A DNA stretch of 64,000 nt from Arhodomonas aquaeolei DSM 8974 (GCF_000374645.1 NZ_KB894802.1:125924-189923), one strand, 5' to 3'. Positions 9,244 through 26,394 are shown, counted from the first letter of the stretch. Notes: generated from the letters alone by a model not told the origin. Numbers and translations are program-made.

Positions 9244-10408
9244 TTCACCCGTGGCGGAGGCCCCTGAGGAAACCGGCGGGCATGGACCCGGCCGGCGTCT
9301 GCGCCTGGCCCGCGAGCGCCGGGAACTCGCTGTCGGCGCGGTGGCCGACGCCCTGCACCTGCACCGCCACGTGGTGGTGGCGATCGAGGAGGATCGCTAC
9401 GACGATCTGCCGCCGGTGACCTTCACCCGCGGCTATATCCGCTCCTACGCGCGGTTTCTGGAGCTGCCGGAAACCGAGATCCTCGAGGCCTTCGACCGCC
9501 TGGGCGTCCGCGACGCCTCGCCGACGTTCACGCCCCCGGGCTCCGAGAGTGGGCCGCGGCGGGGGGCAGGCCTGCCCGCCGGCACGCCCTGGCTGCTGGT
9601 CGTGCTCGTGGTGGCGGTGCTCGCCGTGGCCGGGTGGTTCTGGTTCAACGACGACGGTTTCGGTGCCCTGATCGGCCGGGACCAGCCCGAGGTCGGGGCG
9701 TCGGCGCCCGCGGCGAGCGGTACGGTCGAGCAGCAGGGCGCCAACGCGACGGAAGGCTCCGGCGGGGCCGCCTCCGGTGTTGAGGGGGACGCTGTGACGG
9801 GCACAGGGAGCAGTGCGGCCTCTGCCCCGCCGGAGGACGCCGGCGTGGCGGCATCCGGTGAGCAGACCGGCATTACCGGCGCCGGCGATACCGGGACCGG
9901 AGGCGCCGGGTCGACGGGTACCGCGCCGGAGGTCGGTGACTCGGCGGCTGCGGGTGCGCCTGAAAGCGGTACGGAATCGCCGGCGGCCGCGGATACCGGC
10001 ACGTCGTCCGGCACGGCGCGTGGTGCGTCCGCCGCGGACGCGGCGTCCGGGGTTGCCATGACCGGCGCAGACGCCGCTGTCGGGAACGGGGCTGCCGGCA
10101 CCACGGCGGCGGCCGCTGGCGAAGAGGATGGGGGAGACGGGGCCGGCCCCGCGCCGGCGGGAAGCGACCGTCTGACCTTCGAGTTTACCGGCGAGTCCTG
10201 GATGGAGGTCACCGACGCCGCCGGCGACCGTCTGCTGTTCGGGCTGGTCGGCGGCGGCGAGACCCGCACGGTGACCGGTGAGCCGCCGTTCGAGATCGTT
10301 GTCGGCGACGTCAGCGTGGTCTCGCTGAGCCACGACGGCCAGGCTGTCCCCCTCGCGGACCGCGCCAACGGACGCGTCGCCCGTTTCACCCTGGGCGAGT
10401 CGCGCTGA
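9230..10408 (+). CDS. rodZ: RodZ, cytoskeletal cell-shape protein
   Basis: 392-residue bitopic membrane protein that links MreB filaments to the peptidoglycan elongation machinery. It has a cytoplasmic helix-turn-helix domain (20-95, GRRLRLARERREL to LELPETEILEAF), one membrane helix (about 119-139) and a C-terminal periplasmic beta domain (about 314-392, LTFEFTGESWMEVTDA). Between them is a long linker (about 151-313) of Ala, Gly, Ser, Thr, Asp and Glu with no aromatic residue. The start overlaps pilF by 14 bases. ispG, which often follows, is missing and hisS comes directly after. Confidence 0.88.
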   Translation: MASFDSPVAEAPEETGGHGPGRRLRLARERRELAVGAVADALHLHRHVVVAIEEDRYDDLPPVTFTRGYIRSYARFLELPETEILEAFDRLGVRDASPTFTPPGSESGPRRGAGLPAGTPWLLVVLVVAVLAVAGWFWFNDDGFGALIGRDQPEVGASAPAASGTVEQQGANATEGSGGAASGVEGDAVTGTGSSAASAPPEDAGVAASGEQTGITGAGDTGTGGAGSTGTAPEVGDSAAAGAPESGTESPAAADTGTSSGTARGASAADAASGVAMTGADAAVGNGAAGTTAAAAGEEDGGDGAGPAPAGSDRLTFEFTGESWMEVTDAAGDRLLFGLVGGGETRTVTGEPPFEIVVGDVSVVSLSHDGQAVPLADRANGRVARFTLGESR

Positions 10409-10438
10409 CCGCCGAACCCAATCATCACGGAGAACGAC

Positions 10439-11746
<1,308 letters not shown>

Positions 11747-11747
11747 C

Positions 11748-12389
11748 GTGGCATACACCACCGAAGAGGAACAGCTTGAGGCGCTCCGGCGCTGGTGGCA
11801 CGAGAACGGCCGGGCCGTGATTGCGGGCGTGATCATCGCGGTTGCCGCGGTGGTCGGCTGGCAGCAGTGGGAGTCCTGGCAGGAGCGCAGCGCCATGGAG
11901 GCGTCGGCGCGCTACGACGCGCTCAACGAGGCGGTGGCCGAGGATCGCCCGGACGCCGTCGAGCAGGCGGTGGAGGCGCTGCGTGCAGACTCCGGCGACA
12001 GTCCCTACGCCGTTCTCGGCAGCCTGGCGGCGGCCAAGTACTTCGCCGGCCGGGGCGACCTCGAGGCGGCCCGGGCGCGGCTGGACTGGGCGCGCAACAA
12101 CGCTTCCAGCGATGCCCTGCGGCAGGTCGCGCGGCTGCGTCTCGCGGAGGTTCAGCACGCCCTCGGTGACGGCAAGGGCGCCCTGGCGACCCTCGAGCCG
12201 GTGCCGGGTGGACCGTTCGCGGCCCGTTACCAGGAGCTGCGCGGCGATATCCTCGTGGCGCTGGACCGTCACGACGACGCGATCGAGGCCTATCGTGCAG
12301 CCATGGACAGCGAGCCCGGCAGCCAGCGCAGCCAGTACGTGCGGGTGAAGCTCAATGACCTCGGTGCCGAGGTCGGGGAGGCCTCATGA
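11748..12389 (+). CDS. yfgM: YfgM, TPR-containing SecYEG-associated periplasmic chaperone protein
   Basis: 213-residue membrane-anchored protein of the YfgM/PpiD family. A short cytoplasmic N-terminus (MAYTTEEEQLEALRRWWHE) precedes one membrane helix (about 24-42, AVIAGVIIAVAAVVGWQQW) and a periplasmic TPR-like domain. In E. coli it binds PpiD beside the SecYEG exit and also affects the Rcs response. The start is GTG 11748 with GGAGGGGG upstream; the frame opens further upstream inside hisS but without conservation. It sits between hisS and bamB, the standard order. Confidence 0.9.
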   Translation: MAYTTEEEQLEALRRWWHENGRAVIAGVIIAVAAVVGWQQWESWQERSAMEASARYDALNEAVAEDRPDAVEQAVEALRADSGDSPYAVLGSLAAAKYFAGRGDLEAARARLDWARNNASSDALRQVARLRLAEVQHALGDGKGALATLEPVPGGPFAARYQELRGDILVALDRHDDAIEAYRAAMDSEPGSQRSQYVRVKLNDLGAEVGEAS

Positions 12390-13540
12390 TGTCGCGGATA
12401 GCCCGGCTTTCCCTGGCCCTCGTGCTCGGCTCGGCCCTCGTCGGTTGCGCCACGCCCGACGCCTTCGAGGCGACGGATCCGCCCGGCGGCGTGTCCGTCG
12501 CGGGCGGTCTGGAACCGGAGATGGTGTGGTCCCGCGATGTGGGCGAGGCCGGCGGTCTGCATGACCGGCTGGAGCCCGCCTACTCGGACGAGCGGATCTA
12601 TGCGGCGGGCGCCGACGGCACGGTCTACGCGTTCGATGCCGAGAACGGACGGACCGAGTGGACCCAGGACCTGGGCGCCCCCCTGTCCGGCGGACCGGCG
12701 GCCGGGCACGGCCTGGTGGTGATCGGCACGCGCAAGGGCGAGGTCATCGGCCTGTCCGCCGACGACGGCGAGGTGCTCTGGCGCTCCGGGGTCACCAGCG
12801 AGGTCCTCGCGCCGGCGGCGATCGGCGACGACGTGGTCGTGGTCCGGACCAACGACGGGCGCGTGTTCGCCCTGGAGCCGGACAGCGGTGAGCGCCGCTG
12901 GCTCTACGACCGCAACGTCCCGACCCTGACCGTGCGCGGGCACAGCGCCCCGGTGATCGCCGAGGGCGGTGCCATCGTCGGTTTCGACAACGGCCGCCTG
13001 GTGGCGCTGTCGCTGAGCGAGGGCACTCCCGTCTGGGAGGCGTCCGTGGCCGTGCCCAAGGGGCAGACCGATCTGGACCGGATGATCGACATCGACGCCG
13101 ATCCCCTCGTGGCGCGGGATGCGGCGTTCGCCGTGGCCTACCAGGGCCGTGTGGCCGGTGTGGCGCTCAAGAGCGGCCAGGTGGTCTGGGCCCGCGAGCT
13201 CTCCGGGAACGCCGGTCTGGCGCTCGCCGGGCGTCGTCTCATCGTGCCCGATACCGGGGGCCGTGTCTGGGCGCTTGATCCGTCCAACGGCGCTTCGCTG
13301 TGGCGCCAGGACGCCCTGTCCGGTGAGGCCCTCGCCGGCCCCGCGATCCAGGACGGGTACGTCGTGGTGGCGGGTGATGACGGTTACCTGAGCTGGCTGA
13401 ACGCGGACAGCGGCGAGATCCTGGCGCGGCGACATGCCGCGGATACCCGCATCACGGTCGCCCCGCTGGTCGTGGGTCACCGGCTCTATACCCTCTCCAC
13501 CGGCGGCCAGCTTCAGTCCTGGTCCCTGCCGGGCTCGTGA
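12386..13540 (+). CDS. bamB: BamB, outer-membrane protein assembly lipoprotein
   Basis: 384-residue lipoprotein of the BAM complex, which folds beta-barrel proteins into the outer membrane. A signal peptide ends in LVGC (C21), followed by an eight-bladed PQQ-type beta-propeller with repeated units such as YAFDAENGRTEWTQDLG and LDPSNGASLWRQD. Two adjacent ATGs are possible; the first overlaps the yfgM stop. The usual downstream neighbour der is not present, and a TANGO2-family gene takes its place. Confidence 0.93.
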   Translation: MMSRIARLSLALVLGSALVGCATPDAFEATDPPGGVSVAGGLEPEMVWSRDVGEAGGLHDRLEPAYSDERIYAAGADGTVYAFDAENGRTEWTQDLGAPLSGGPAAGHGLVVIGTRKGEVIGLSADDGEVLWRSGVTSEVLAPAAIGDDVVVVRTNDGRVFALEPDSGERRWLYDRNVPTLTVRGHSAPVIAEGGAIVGFDNGRLVALSLSEGTPVWEASVAVPKGQTDLDRMIDIDADPLVARDAAFAVAYQGRVAGVALKSGQVVWARELSGNAGLALAGRRLIVPDTGGRVWALDPSNGASLWRQDALSGEALAGPAIQDGYVVVAGDDGYLSWLNADSGEILARRHAADTRITVAPLVVGHRLYTLSTGGQLQSWSLPGS

Positions 13541-13550
13541 TCGCGACGGC

Positions 13551-15168
<1,618 letters not shown>

Positions 15169-15177
15169 GCCCCGATA

Positions 15178-15210
15178 ACGCGGGCGGGCTGCGTCCAGTC
15201 CCGCCCGCGT
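15178..15210. terminator. Hairpin between convergent adk and dciA
   Basis: Perfect 11-bp stem ACGCGGGCGGG / CCCGCCCGCGT (15178-15188 with 15200-15210), loop of 11 bases, placed just after the adk stop. There is no long U-run. Confidence 0.45.
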
Positions 15211-15259
15211 GCGTATTCCGGCCCGGCCCCGTGTCGTGCCGGACGTTCCGGCGGGGCGG

Positions 15260-15721
15260 CTAGTCCCCGCCCCGGCCATGACTGGCCAGCCGGCGCAGTG
15301 CGTCGGCCAGCCGTGGGTCGTCACAGCCCTCGGCGGTGGTCTCCAGCAGGCGGGCGTTCGTGCCACTCAGCCGCCGAGGCGGCGCACGACGGGTGCGCAG
15401 TCGCGGCGGCTCGACGGTGATCCGGCACGTACGGGGGCGCTGGTCGATCAGCGATGCGGCGGCCTCCAGCAGCTCCCCCTGCCGGTATCGCAGCTGGGTG
15501 GCCCAGATCGGAGAGTGTGCAACCAACGCCAGGGCATCGCGGTCCAACCCGGCGAGGCGCCACTGGCCGTGTAGCTCATCGGGCAGCACGCGCTGGAGCC
15601 GGCGTTGCCACCGGGTCGTCTCCCGGGTGCGTGCGCCGAGCCGTTCCAGCACGGTGTTGCCCCGGTGCAGGACCCCGCGCAGGACCTTCGGACGACCGTT
15701 GCCGCGCTGATCCGCCGGCAT
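15260..15721 (-). CDS. DciA-like (DUF721) protein, probable helicase loader
   Basis: 153 residues with the DUF721/DciA signature in the middle (LAGLDRDALALVAHSPIWA, then QLRYRQGELL, about 57-85). DciA proteins help load the replicative helicase DnaB in bacteria that lack DnaC. The ends are Arg-rich and not conserved. The gene is divergent from secA, 104 bases away, and a DUF721 gene next to secA is common in gammaproteobacteria. The match rests on one short domain, so helicase loading is inferred from the family. Confidence 0.75.
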   Translation of the reverse strand: MPADQRGNGRPKVLRGVLHRGNTVLERLGARTRETTRWQRRLQRVLPDELHGQWRLAGLDRDALALVAHSPIWATQLRYRQGELLEAAASLIDQRPRTCRITVEPPRLRTRRAPPRRLSGTNARLLETTAEGCDDPRLADALRRLASHGRGGD

Positions 15722-15825
15722 TAGTGACCCTGCTAATGGATGGATGAATACGCTATAGTAGCGCCCTGTCGCGAAGTGGACTACCGCTTTCAGCCCGCAC
15801 CCATGCCAGCTCGGATGACGTCCAT

Positions 15826-18555
<2,730 letters not shown>

Positions 18556-18558
18556 TCC

Positions 18559-19779
18559 GTGGCGGTCGGTAACGACGCCCTGCCGGTGCTGCACCCGGTG
18601 CCCGGCGTGCGCCTCGCCGCCGCGGCCGCCGGGGTGAGCAAGCCGAACCGGCGCGACCTCGCACTCATCGAGCTCGCACCCGGCGGCACTGCCGCCGCCG
18701 TGTTCACCGAGAACCGTTTCCGTGCGGCGCCGGTGGTGCGCGCCGAGGCGAACCTCGCGGCGATGGCGCCGCGCTATCTGCTCGTCAACACGGGCAATGC
18801 CAACGCCGGCACGGGCGAGCGCGGTCACGCGGACGCCCGGCGCTGCTGCGAGGCACTGGCGTCCCTGGTCGGCTGTGCGCCGGAGGCGGTGCTGCCGTTC
18901 TCCACCGGCGTGATCGGCGAGCCGCTGCCGGCGGGCCGCATCGAGGCGGGCCTGCCGACGCTCGTGGACGGTCTGCGCGACGATGCCTGGGCGGACGCCG
19001 CCGAGGCCATCCTCACCACCGACACGCGGCCCAAGGGGGCCAGCGAGCGCGTGGAGGTCGACGGGCAGACGGTCACCCTCACCGGCATCGCCAAGGGCTC
19101 GGGCATGATCCGGCCCAACATGGCGACCATGCTCGCGTTCCTGGCCACCGACGCGGTCATCGAACCGGCGCTTGCGCGGCGCCTGCTCGCCGATGCCGTG
19201 GCCGGCAGCTTCAACCGCATCACCGTCGACGGCGACACCTCCACCAACGACGCCTGCACCCTCGTCGCCAGCGGGGACAGTGCCGCCCGCCTCGATCCGG
19301 ACGCGGATCCCGCGGGTTACGAACGCTTCCGTGCCGCGCTCTCGCGTGTGTGCGAATCCCTGGCGCGGGCCATCGTGCGGGACGGCGAGGGGGCCACCCG
19401 CGAGATCGCGGTCACCGTGTGCGGGGCCGGGGATGGCGACGAGGCGGCCCGCGTGGCGTTCGCGGTGGCGGAATCCCCGCTGGTGAAAACCGCCGTGTTC
19501 GCGGGCGACCCGAACTGGGGCCGTATCCTCGCCGCGGTCGGCCGCGCGGGCGTGGACGACCTCGACGTCACCCGGGTACGCATCGATCTCGCGGACTACA
19601 CCATCGCCGACGGCGGTGGCCGCGTTGATGGCTACGAGGAGGCGGAGGCCGCGCGGCGCATGGCCGCGGACGAGCTGCAGATCACCATCGACCTGCGTCG
19701 CGGTGAGGCCGTGACCACGGTCTGGGGCTGCGACCTCTCCTACGAGTACGTGCGGATCAACGCCGATTACCGGTCATGA
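18559..19779 (+). CDS. argJ: ArgJ, glutamate N-acetyltransferase / amino-acid acetyltransferase
   Basis: 406-residue enzyme of the cyclic arginine pathway that moves acetyl from N-acetylornithine to glutamate; bifunctional forms also use acetyl-CoA. It is made as a precursor that cuts itself before a threonine; the site is in [12 protein letters not shown], with T190 as the predicted nucleophile. The start is GTG 18559, three bases after secA. A C-terminal segment [17 protein letters not shown] is typical. The stop overlaps the next gene by four bases. Confidence 0.94.
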   Translation: MAVGNDALPVLHPVPGVRLAAAAAGVSKPNRRDLALIELAPGGTAAAVFTENRFRAAPVVRAEANLAAMAPRYLLVNTGNANAGTGERGHADARRCCEALASLVGCAPEAVLPFSTGVIGEPLPAGRIEAGLPTLVDGLRDDAWADAAEAILTTDTRPKGASERVEVDGQTVTLTGIAKGSGMIRPNMATMLAFLATDAVIEPALARRLLADAVAGSFNRITVDGDTSTNDACTLVASGDSAARLDPDADPAGYERFRAALSRVCESLARAIVRDGEGATREIAVTVCGAGDGDEAARVAFAVAESPLVKTAVFAGDPNWGRILAAVGRAGVDDLDVTRVRIDLADYTIADGGGRVDGYEEAEAARRMAADELQITIDLRRGEAVTTVWGCDLSYEYVRINADYRS

Positions 19780-20711
19780 GCCCGGCAGCGGAGACGATTC
19801 ACGTGGCCGTCGCGGCCATCCGCGGCGGTGACGGCCATGTGCTCATCTCCCGCCGGCCCGACCACCTGCACCAGGGCGGGCTGTGGGAGTTCCCCGGTGG
19901 CAAGGTGGAGCCCGGCGAAGCCGTCACCGAGGCGCTCGTCCGCGAGATCCGCGAGGAACTCGATATCACCGTCACGCCACGCCGGCCGCTGATCCGGGTG
20001 CCCTTCGATTACCCGGGCCGGCGGGTCGAGCTCGACGTCTGGCTCACGGTGCCGCAGCCGGGCGAGACGCCGAGGGCCCTCGAGGTGGCCGAGTGGCGCT
20101 GGGTCCCGTCCGCCGGGCTGAGTGCCTACCCGTTCCCGGCCGCCAACACCCCGATCGTCCGGGCGCTGACCCTGCCGGAGCGCTACGCCATCACCCCCGC
20201 GGAGGAGGACGGTGATGCGCTGCTGGCCCGCCTCGACCGGGCCCTGGCTTCCGGGCTGGCGCTCGTGCAGTGGCGGCGCGCCACGGCGGACGCGGCGCTG
20301 CTGCGAGAGGCGATCCGGCGCTGTCACGCCTCGGGCGCCCGGCTCCTGGTCAATGGCGACCCGGCGGCGGCGCGGGGGGCGGGGGCCGACGGCGTCCACC
20401 TGTCCTCGGCACGCCTGCGTTCGCTGGACGCCCGGCCGTTGCCGGCGGACATGCTGGTCGCCGCTTCCTGCCATGGCCCGGAGGAGCTCGATCTCGCCCT
20501 GGGCGCGGACGCCGACTTCGTCGTGCTCTCGCCGGTGCGCGCCACGCCGTCCCATCCGCGTGCCCATCCCCTCGGCTGGCCCCGCTTCGCGGAGTGGATC
20601 GCGGCGTTCCCGCGCCCGGTCTACGCGCTGGGGGGGATGAGCGTGGCCGACCTGCCGGACGCGCTGGCCGCCCGGGCACAGGGGATCGCCGGCATAAGAG
20701 GGCTCTGGTAG
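19776..20711 (+). CDS. Nudix hydrolase (MutT-like) fused to a ThiE/TenI-like domain
   Basis: 311 residues in two parts. Residues 1-130 are MutT-like, with the Nudix box from [10 protein letters not shown] to REIREELDI (41-64), the motif that hydrolyses 8-oxo-dGTP. Residues about 140-311 form a TIM-barrel like thiamine-phosphate synthase or TenI ([34 protein letters not shown]). This fusion is a known gammaproteobacterial form that follows secA or argJ. The first domain supports a nucleotide-pool cleaning role; the function of the second is unproved. It starts within the argJ stop. Confidence 0.88.
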   Translation: MSPAAETIHVAVAAIRGGDGHVLISRRPDHLHQGGLWEFPGGKVEPGEAVTEALVREIREELDITVTPRRPLIRVPFDYPGRRVELDVWLTVPQPGETPRALEVAEWRWVPSAGLSAYPFPAANTPIVRALTLPERYAITPAEEDGDALLARLDRALASGLALVQWRRATADAALLREAIRRCHASGARLLVNGDPAAARGAGADGVHLSSARLRSLDARPLPADMLVAASCHGPEELDLALGADADFVVLSPVRATPSHPRAHPLGWPRFAEWIAAFPRPVYALGGMSVADLPDALAARAQGIAGIRGLW

Positions 20712-20747
20712 GCGCGACGACGGCGGTCTTCCCGGCGGCGGCCGCCG

Positions 20748-20978
20748 TCAGTTGTCGGCGTCCTCGCCCTCGCCGGGGCTCCACGCGTCCAGGGACGGTT
20801 CCCCGGGGATATAGCGCTCGCCCTCTACCCACGCACCGAGATCGATGAGCCGGCAGCGCTCGCTGCAGAACGGGCGGTAAGGCGAGCGCTCGGACCACTC
20901 CACGCGGGCACCGCAGTTGGGGCATTGAACCGTGCCCGGGCCGCCGCCCCCGGGCCTGTTGGCGGTCAGATCGCGCAT
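20748..20978 (-). CDS. yacG: YacG, DNA gyrase inhibitor zinc protein
   Basis: 76-residue protein with the four-cysteine zinc motif CPNC and FCSERC, followed by the [18 protein letters not shown] segment typical of YacG. In E. coli it binds GyrB and blocks DNA binding by gyrase. The N-terminal part is short and the C-terminus very acidic. The ATG at 20978 overlaps the zapD stop by 13 bases; the same frame stays open upstream but only as a shadow of zapD. It ends the pilBCD-coaE-zapD-yacG unit. Confidence 0.88.
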   Translation of the reverse strand: MRDLTANRPGGGGPGTVQCPNCGARVEWSERSPYRPFCSERCRLIDLGAWVEGERYIPGEPSLDAWSPGEGEDADN

Positions 20979-21748
20979 AGCTCCAGCCGGAAGGGTACGT
21001 TCTCGTCGGTCTGTTGGGGACGCTCGGTGGCGCCGCCCTGGACCATGAAGCGCACGGTGCAGAAGTGCTTGTTCCCGCTGATCTCCGGGAAGTACGGGGC
21101 GTCCGCGGGCAGGGCGACCCGCAGCAGCTGGTACGGCGATCCCCGTTCGAGGGTCCGCTGGTAGCTGCCCCCCTCCGCCTCGAGGGTCACCGGGTCGGCA
21201 CTCTCGCGCAACAGCGAGAGGATCCGCCGGGTTGACTCGCGCAGGATACCGAAACCGTCGTACCAGCTCTCCAGGTCCTCGCGGCGCCGCTCCGGCGACC
21301 GGTTGAGCCACAGGTGATAGCCCGGCAGGTCAAACGCACAGGTCCCGCCCATGATCCCGGAGCGCTGCGCCACGGCCGCGAGGAACTCGTTGTCGCGAAC
21401 GATGGCGGGTATCCCCGGCGGCGCGGCGCGCAGGCGCTGGGCGAGGTCGCGGCACTCGTCGAGCACCGGTGCGAGCAGTGAGGGATCCACGCCCGGGCGC
21501 TTCTCCAGCGCCTCCAGCGAGGTGACCATCTGCTCGAGCTCCTTCTGGATCTCCGAGCGCAGGTCCCCGCGGGAGAGCAGGGCGACGATGTCCACCAGCG
21601 TGCCCACCGCGAGCCGACTGTGCCACTCCGTGTCCCCCGTCATCCCGAAGCGGCCCTGGTCGAAGAGGAACTCCAGGCGCAACAGGGTGCGCACCCGTTC
21701 GTTGAGCGGGTGTTCGTAGGTGATGCGCGACGAGGAGGATTCACTCAT
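20966..21748 (-). CDS. zapD: ZapD, cell-division FtsZ-bundling protein
   Basis: 260-residue cytoplasmic protein that cross-links FtsZ filaments at the division ring. [18 protein letters not shown], near the N-terminus, is the family hallmark; the C-terminal beta domain holds [12 protein letters not shown] and [15 protein letters not shown] 21748 is chosen because it lies just before the conserved region; the frame also runs upstream to 21829. The coaE-zapD-yacG order downstream of pilD is standard in gammaproteobacteria. Confidence 0.93.
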   Translation of the reverse strand: MSESSSSRITYEHPLNERVRTLLRLEFLFDQGRFGMTGDTEWHSRLAVGTLVDIVALLSRGDLRSEIQKELEQMVTSLEALEKRPGVDPSLLAPVLDECRDLAQRLRAAPPGIPAIVRDNEFLAAVAQRSGIMGGTCAFDLPGYHLWLNRSPERRREDLESWYDGFGILRESTRRILSLLRESADPVTLEAEGGSYQRTLERGSPYQLLRVALPADAPYFPEISGNKHFCTVRFMVQGGATERPQQTDENVPFRLELCAI

Positions 21749-21837
21749 GGTGGACGACCCTGCAGAAACGAGTGGCCTATTGTGACGCAGCGGGCGAGCC
21801 GCGACCAACCCGTCGCCACGCGACGTCACCGCAGGGG

Positions 21838-22440
21838 TTAGCGGCCGCCGGTGGCGAGGGCGAGGTAGCGCTCGTGAAGGGCGTCGACGGCGTCACGCAG
21901 CGCCTCCGGCGGCCCGCGGTTGTCGATCACGTCGTCGGCATGGGCGAGCCGGTGCGCGCGCGATGTCTGGGCCGCGAGCGCGGCACGGGCCTGCTCGTGG
22001 GTGTGGTCGTCGCGCTCGGCGAGGCGTTCGATCTGATGCGCCTCCTCGACGTCCACCACCGCGACGCGGTCCACCCACTCGTGCCAGCCGGATTCCACCA
22101 GCAGCGGCACCACGAGGACAATATACGGTCCCGGGCTGGCCGCGATGCGCTCACGGACGGCCGCCTCGATGCGCGGGTGCAGGATGGACTCCAGGCGCCG
22201 CCGGGCAGCCTCATCGTCGAAGATGAGCGCGCGTAGGGCGCGGCGGTCGAGGCAGTGGTCCTGGGTGAGCACGTCCTTGCCGAACGCATCCACCACGGCC
22301 GTGAGGCCGTCGGAGCCGGGGCGTACAACCTCGCGGGCGACGGCGTCGGTGTCGATCACGTCGGCGCCACGTCGGGCGAACAGGCGGGCCACCGTCGACT
22401 TGCCGCTGGCGATGCCGCCGGTGAGACCGACCACGAACAC
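21838..22440 (-). CDS. coaE: CoaE, dephospho-CoA kinase
   Basis: 200-residue kinase catalysing the last step of coenzyme A synthesis. The P-loop GLTGGIASGKST lies at the N-terminus, followed by DTDAVAREVV and the dephospho-CoA-binding segment LVVPLLVESGW. The start is GTG at 22440, overlapping the pilD stop; an ATG is not available before the P-loop. The open frame continues upstream inside pilD but has no family match there. Confidence 0.93.
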   Translation of the reverse strand: MFVVGLTGGIASGKSTVARLFARRGADVIDTDAVAREVVRPGSDGLTAVVDAFGKDVLTQDHCLDRRALRALIFDDEAARRRLESILHPRIEAAVRERIAASPGPYIVLVVPLLVESGWHEWVDRVAVVDVEEAHQIERLAERDDHTHEQARAALAAQTSRAHRLAHADDVIDNRGPPEALRDAVDALHERYLALATGGR

Positions 22441-23309
22441 TAGGCGATCCCCGCGAACTGCAGGTAGGCGTCGATGAGGGCGTCGCCCCACAGCAGTGCC
22501 ACCCAGCCGGCCGCGGCGAGGTACGGCCCGAACGGGATGGGCTGGTCGCGGTGACGGCCGAGCCCCGCGATGAGCGCGATGCCCACCGCTGCGCCCACGA
22601 ACGACGAGAGGATGATGACCAGCGGCAGCATCTGCCAGCCGAGCCAGGCGCCGAGCAGGGCGAGGAGCTTGAAGTCGCCGTAGCCCATGCCTTCCTTGCC
22701 GGTGATCAGGCGGAAGGCATGATAGACCGCCCAGAGCACCAGGTAGCCGGCGGCGGCCCCGGTGATGGCCGTTGCGGGTCCCACGAACACGGGGACCAGG
22801 GCGAGCAGCAGCCCGAGCCACAGCCCGGGGAGGGTCAGGCTGTCCGGCAGGAGGAAGTGGTCCAGGTCGATGACCGTGAGCACGATCAGCCACCAGGTCA
22901 GGACCAGCCCGGCGGCGCCGGCGACGGTCCAGCCCAGCTGCCACCAGGTGACCAGCGAGAGCACCGCGGTGAGCCCTTCCACGATCGGGTAACGCGGCGA
23001 GATCCGCGCGCCGCAGTCACGGCAGCGGCCACGCAGGAGCAGCCAGCTCACGACGGGGACGTTGTCGCGGGCCCGGACCGGGCGATTGCAGGCGGGGCAG
23101 TGCGAGCCCGGGCGGATGAGGTTGAACGGCTCGCGCGCGGGCGGTGGCTCGCCGCGAAGCTCGGCGCACTGGGCCGCCCAGTCCGCCTCCAGCATCCGCG
23201 GCACGCGGACGGCGACCACGCTGAGGAAACTGCCCACCGCGAGCCCGACCAGCACTACGAGGGCCGCCTGCAGGCCGGTGTTGGCGGCCAGGAGGTCAAA
23301 GAGCGGCAT
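22440..23309 (-). CDS. pilD: PilD, prepilin peptidase / N-methyltransferase
   Basis: 289-residue inner-membrane aspartic protease that cuts the leader from prepilins after Gly and methylates the new N-terminus. The cytoplasmic domain has the four cysteines C71, C74, C96 and C99, and the two catalytic aspartates are D148 (VIDLDHFLLPD) and D212 (GMGYGDFK). About eight membrane helices are predicted. Its substrates include the six pilin-like proteins encoded at 44.8-52.3 kb. It lies six bases after pilC and overlaps coaE. Confidence 0.95.
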   Translation of the reverse strand: MPLFDLLAANTGLQAALVVLVGLAVGSFLSVVAVRVPRMLEADWAAQCAELRGEPPPAREPFNLIRPGSHCPACNRPVRARDNVPVVSWLLLRGRCRDCGARISPRYPIVEGLTAVLSLVTWWQLGWTVAGAAGLVLTWWLIVLTVIDLDHFLLPDSLTLPGLWLGLLLALVPVFVGPATAITGAAAGYLVLWAVYHAFRLITGKEGMGYGDFKLLALLGAWLGWQMLPLVIILSSFVGAAVGIALIAGLGRHRDQPIPFGPYLAAAGWVALLWGDALIDAYLQFAGIA

Positions 23310-23315
23310 GGGCGC

Positions 23316-24545
23316 TCAGATCACCTGGCCGAGCTTGAAGATGGGCAGGTACATCGCGATGACCAGCCCGCCCACGAGCACGCCCAGGATGACCATGATG
23401 AAGGGCTCCAGGAGGCTGGAGAGGCTGTCGATCGCCGCGTCCACCTCCTCCTCGTAGAACTCTGCGACCTTCGCGAGCATGCTGTCCAGCGAGCCCGCTT
23501 CCTCGCCGATGGCGATCATCTGCACCACCATGTGCGGGAATGTCTTGGACTGGTCCGCTGCCCATTGCAGCTGCTGGCCCTGGGCGACTTCCTCGCGCAT
23601 GCGCAGCACGACGTTGCCGTACACGGAGTTGCCGGTGGCACCGGCCACGGATTCGAGCGCATCCACCAGGGGCACGCCGGCGGCGAACATGGTCGAGAGG
23701 GTGCGCGCGAAGCGCGCGATCGCCGCCTTGTGCAGGATCTGGCCGATTACCGGGATGCGCAGCACTACCCGGTCCAGGAAGTGCCGGAATCTCTCCGAGC
23801 GCTTGTAGGTCTGTATCGAGGCGATCACCACCGCCACCAGGGCGGCGAGGATGAACAGCCAGTTGTCCCGGGTGAAGTTGGACAGGTCGATGACCATGCG
23901 GGTGAACGCGGGCAGGTCGGCGCCGAAGCCCCGGAACAGCGACTCGAACTGCGGCACCACGTAGATCAGCAGGATCGCGGTCACGCCGATGGCCACGCAG
24001 ACGACGGCCGCCGGGTAGAAAAGCGCCTTTCGGATCTTGCGCTTGATCGACTCGGTCTTCTCCTTGTAAGAGGCGATCTTGTCGAGGAGGGTGTCGAGCA
24101 CGCCGGCCTGCTCGCCCGCCTCGATGAGGTTGCAGACCAGCTCGTCGAAGTACATCGGGTGCTTGCGCAGCGCATCCGACAGCGGTGTGCCGGACTCGAC
24201 ATCCTCCTTGATGCCGAGCACGAGCTGCTGCATGTTCGGGTTCTCGTGCCCGCGGCCGATGATGTCCAGCGCCTGCACGATGGGCACGCCGGAGTCCAGC
24301 ATCGTCGCCATCTGGCGCATGAGCACGGCGATATCGCCGGCGCGAATGCGCTTGCGGCGCTGCCCCTCCATGAGCTCGGCGATGGAGGATTTGCGCCGGA
24401 TCCGCTGCGCGGCGATGCCTTGCTTGCGCAGCGTCGCGCGCAGGCTCGTCGCGCTCTCGGCGCGGGAGTCGCCCTTGACCTTGCGGCCGTTTCGGTCGAC
24501 CCCTTCCCAGTTGAAGCTGTTGAGCTTGAGCGCCTTGGTCGCCAT
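23316..24545 (-). CDS. pilC: PilC, type IV pilus inner-membrane platform protein
   Basis: 409-residue polytopic protein on which pilins are assembled by PilB and taken apart by PilT. It shows two GspF-type helical domains (about 75-195 and 275-400) with similar motifs (VLMRQMATMLDSGVPIVQAL and ARTLSTMFAAGVPLVDALE) and three membrane helices, ending in MYLPIFKLGQVI. The length is usual. It follows pilB after three bases. Confidence 0.95.
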   Translation of the reverse strand: MATKALKLNSFNWEGVDRNGRKVKGDSRAESATSLRATLRKQGIAAQRIRRKSSIAELMEGQRRKRIRAGDIAVLMRQMATMLDSGVPIVQALDIIGRGHENPNMQQLVLGIKEDVESGTPLSDALRKHPMYFDELVCNLIEAGEQAGVLDTLLDKIASYKEKTESIKRKIRKALFYPAAVVCVAIGVTAILLIYVVPQFESLFRGFGADLPAFTRMVIDLSNFTRDNWLFILAALVAVVIASIQTYKRSERFRHFLDRVVLRIPVIGQILHKAAIARFARTLSTMFAAGVPLVDALESVAGATGNSVYGNVVLRMREEVAQGQQLQWAADQSKTFPHMVVQMIAIGEEAGSLDSMLAKVAEFYEEEVDAAIDSLSSLLEPFIMVILGVLVGGLVIAMYLPIFKLGQVI

Positions 24546-24548
24546 GGC

Positions 24549-26273
<1,725 letters not shown>

Positions 26274-26365
26274 AGGCTGTCACCACTTGCCTGATGGAAT
26301 ACGGCGCGAAATGCCCCGGGGTTGGCCGCCCCGTCGCGCCTGTTGCCGACTCCCCTTATGGGGCG

Positions 26366-26394
26366 ACTATACCCGATCGTCCCGTCGACTGTAA
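26366..26394 (-). promoter_or_regulatory. Candidate sigma-70 promoter for pilBCD
   Basis: On the minus strand TTACAG, exactly 17 bases, TATAGT. The transcript would begin about 85 bases before the pilB ATG and include a small CCCC-ATAA-GGGG hairpin. Nothing else is seen in the 188-base gap except an 8-bp stem near 26421-26444 that could end the upstream gene. Confidence 0.6.

Noticed and set aside
20719-20749. Hairpin between the Nudix fusion gene and yacG as a terminator
   Set aside because: An 8-bp GC stem without U-run that runs into the yacG stop codon; too weak to list.
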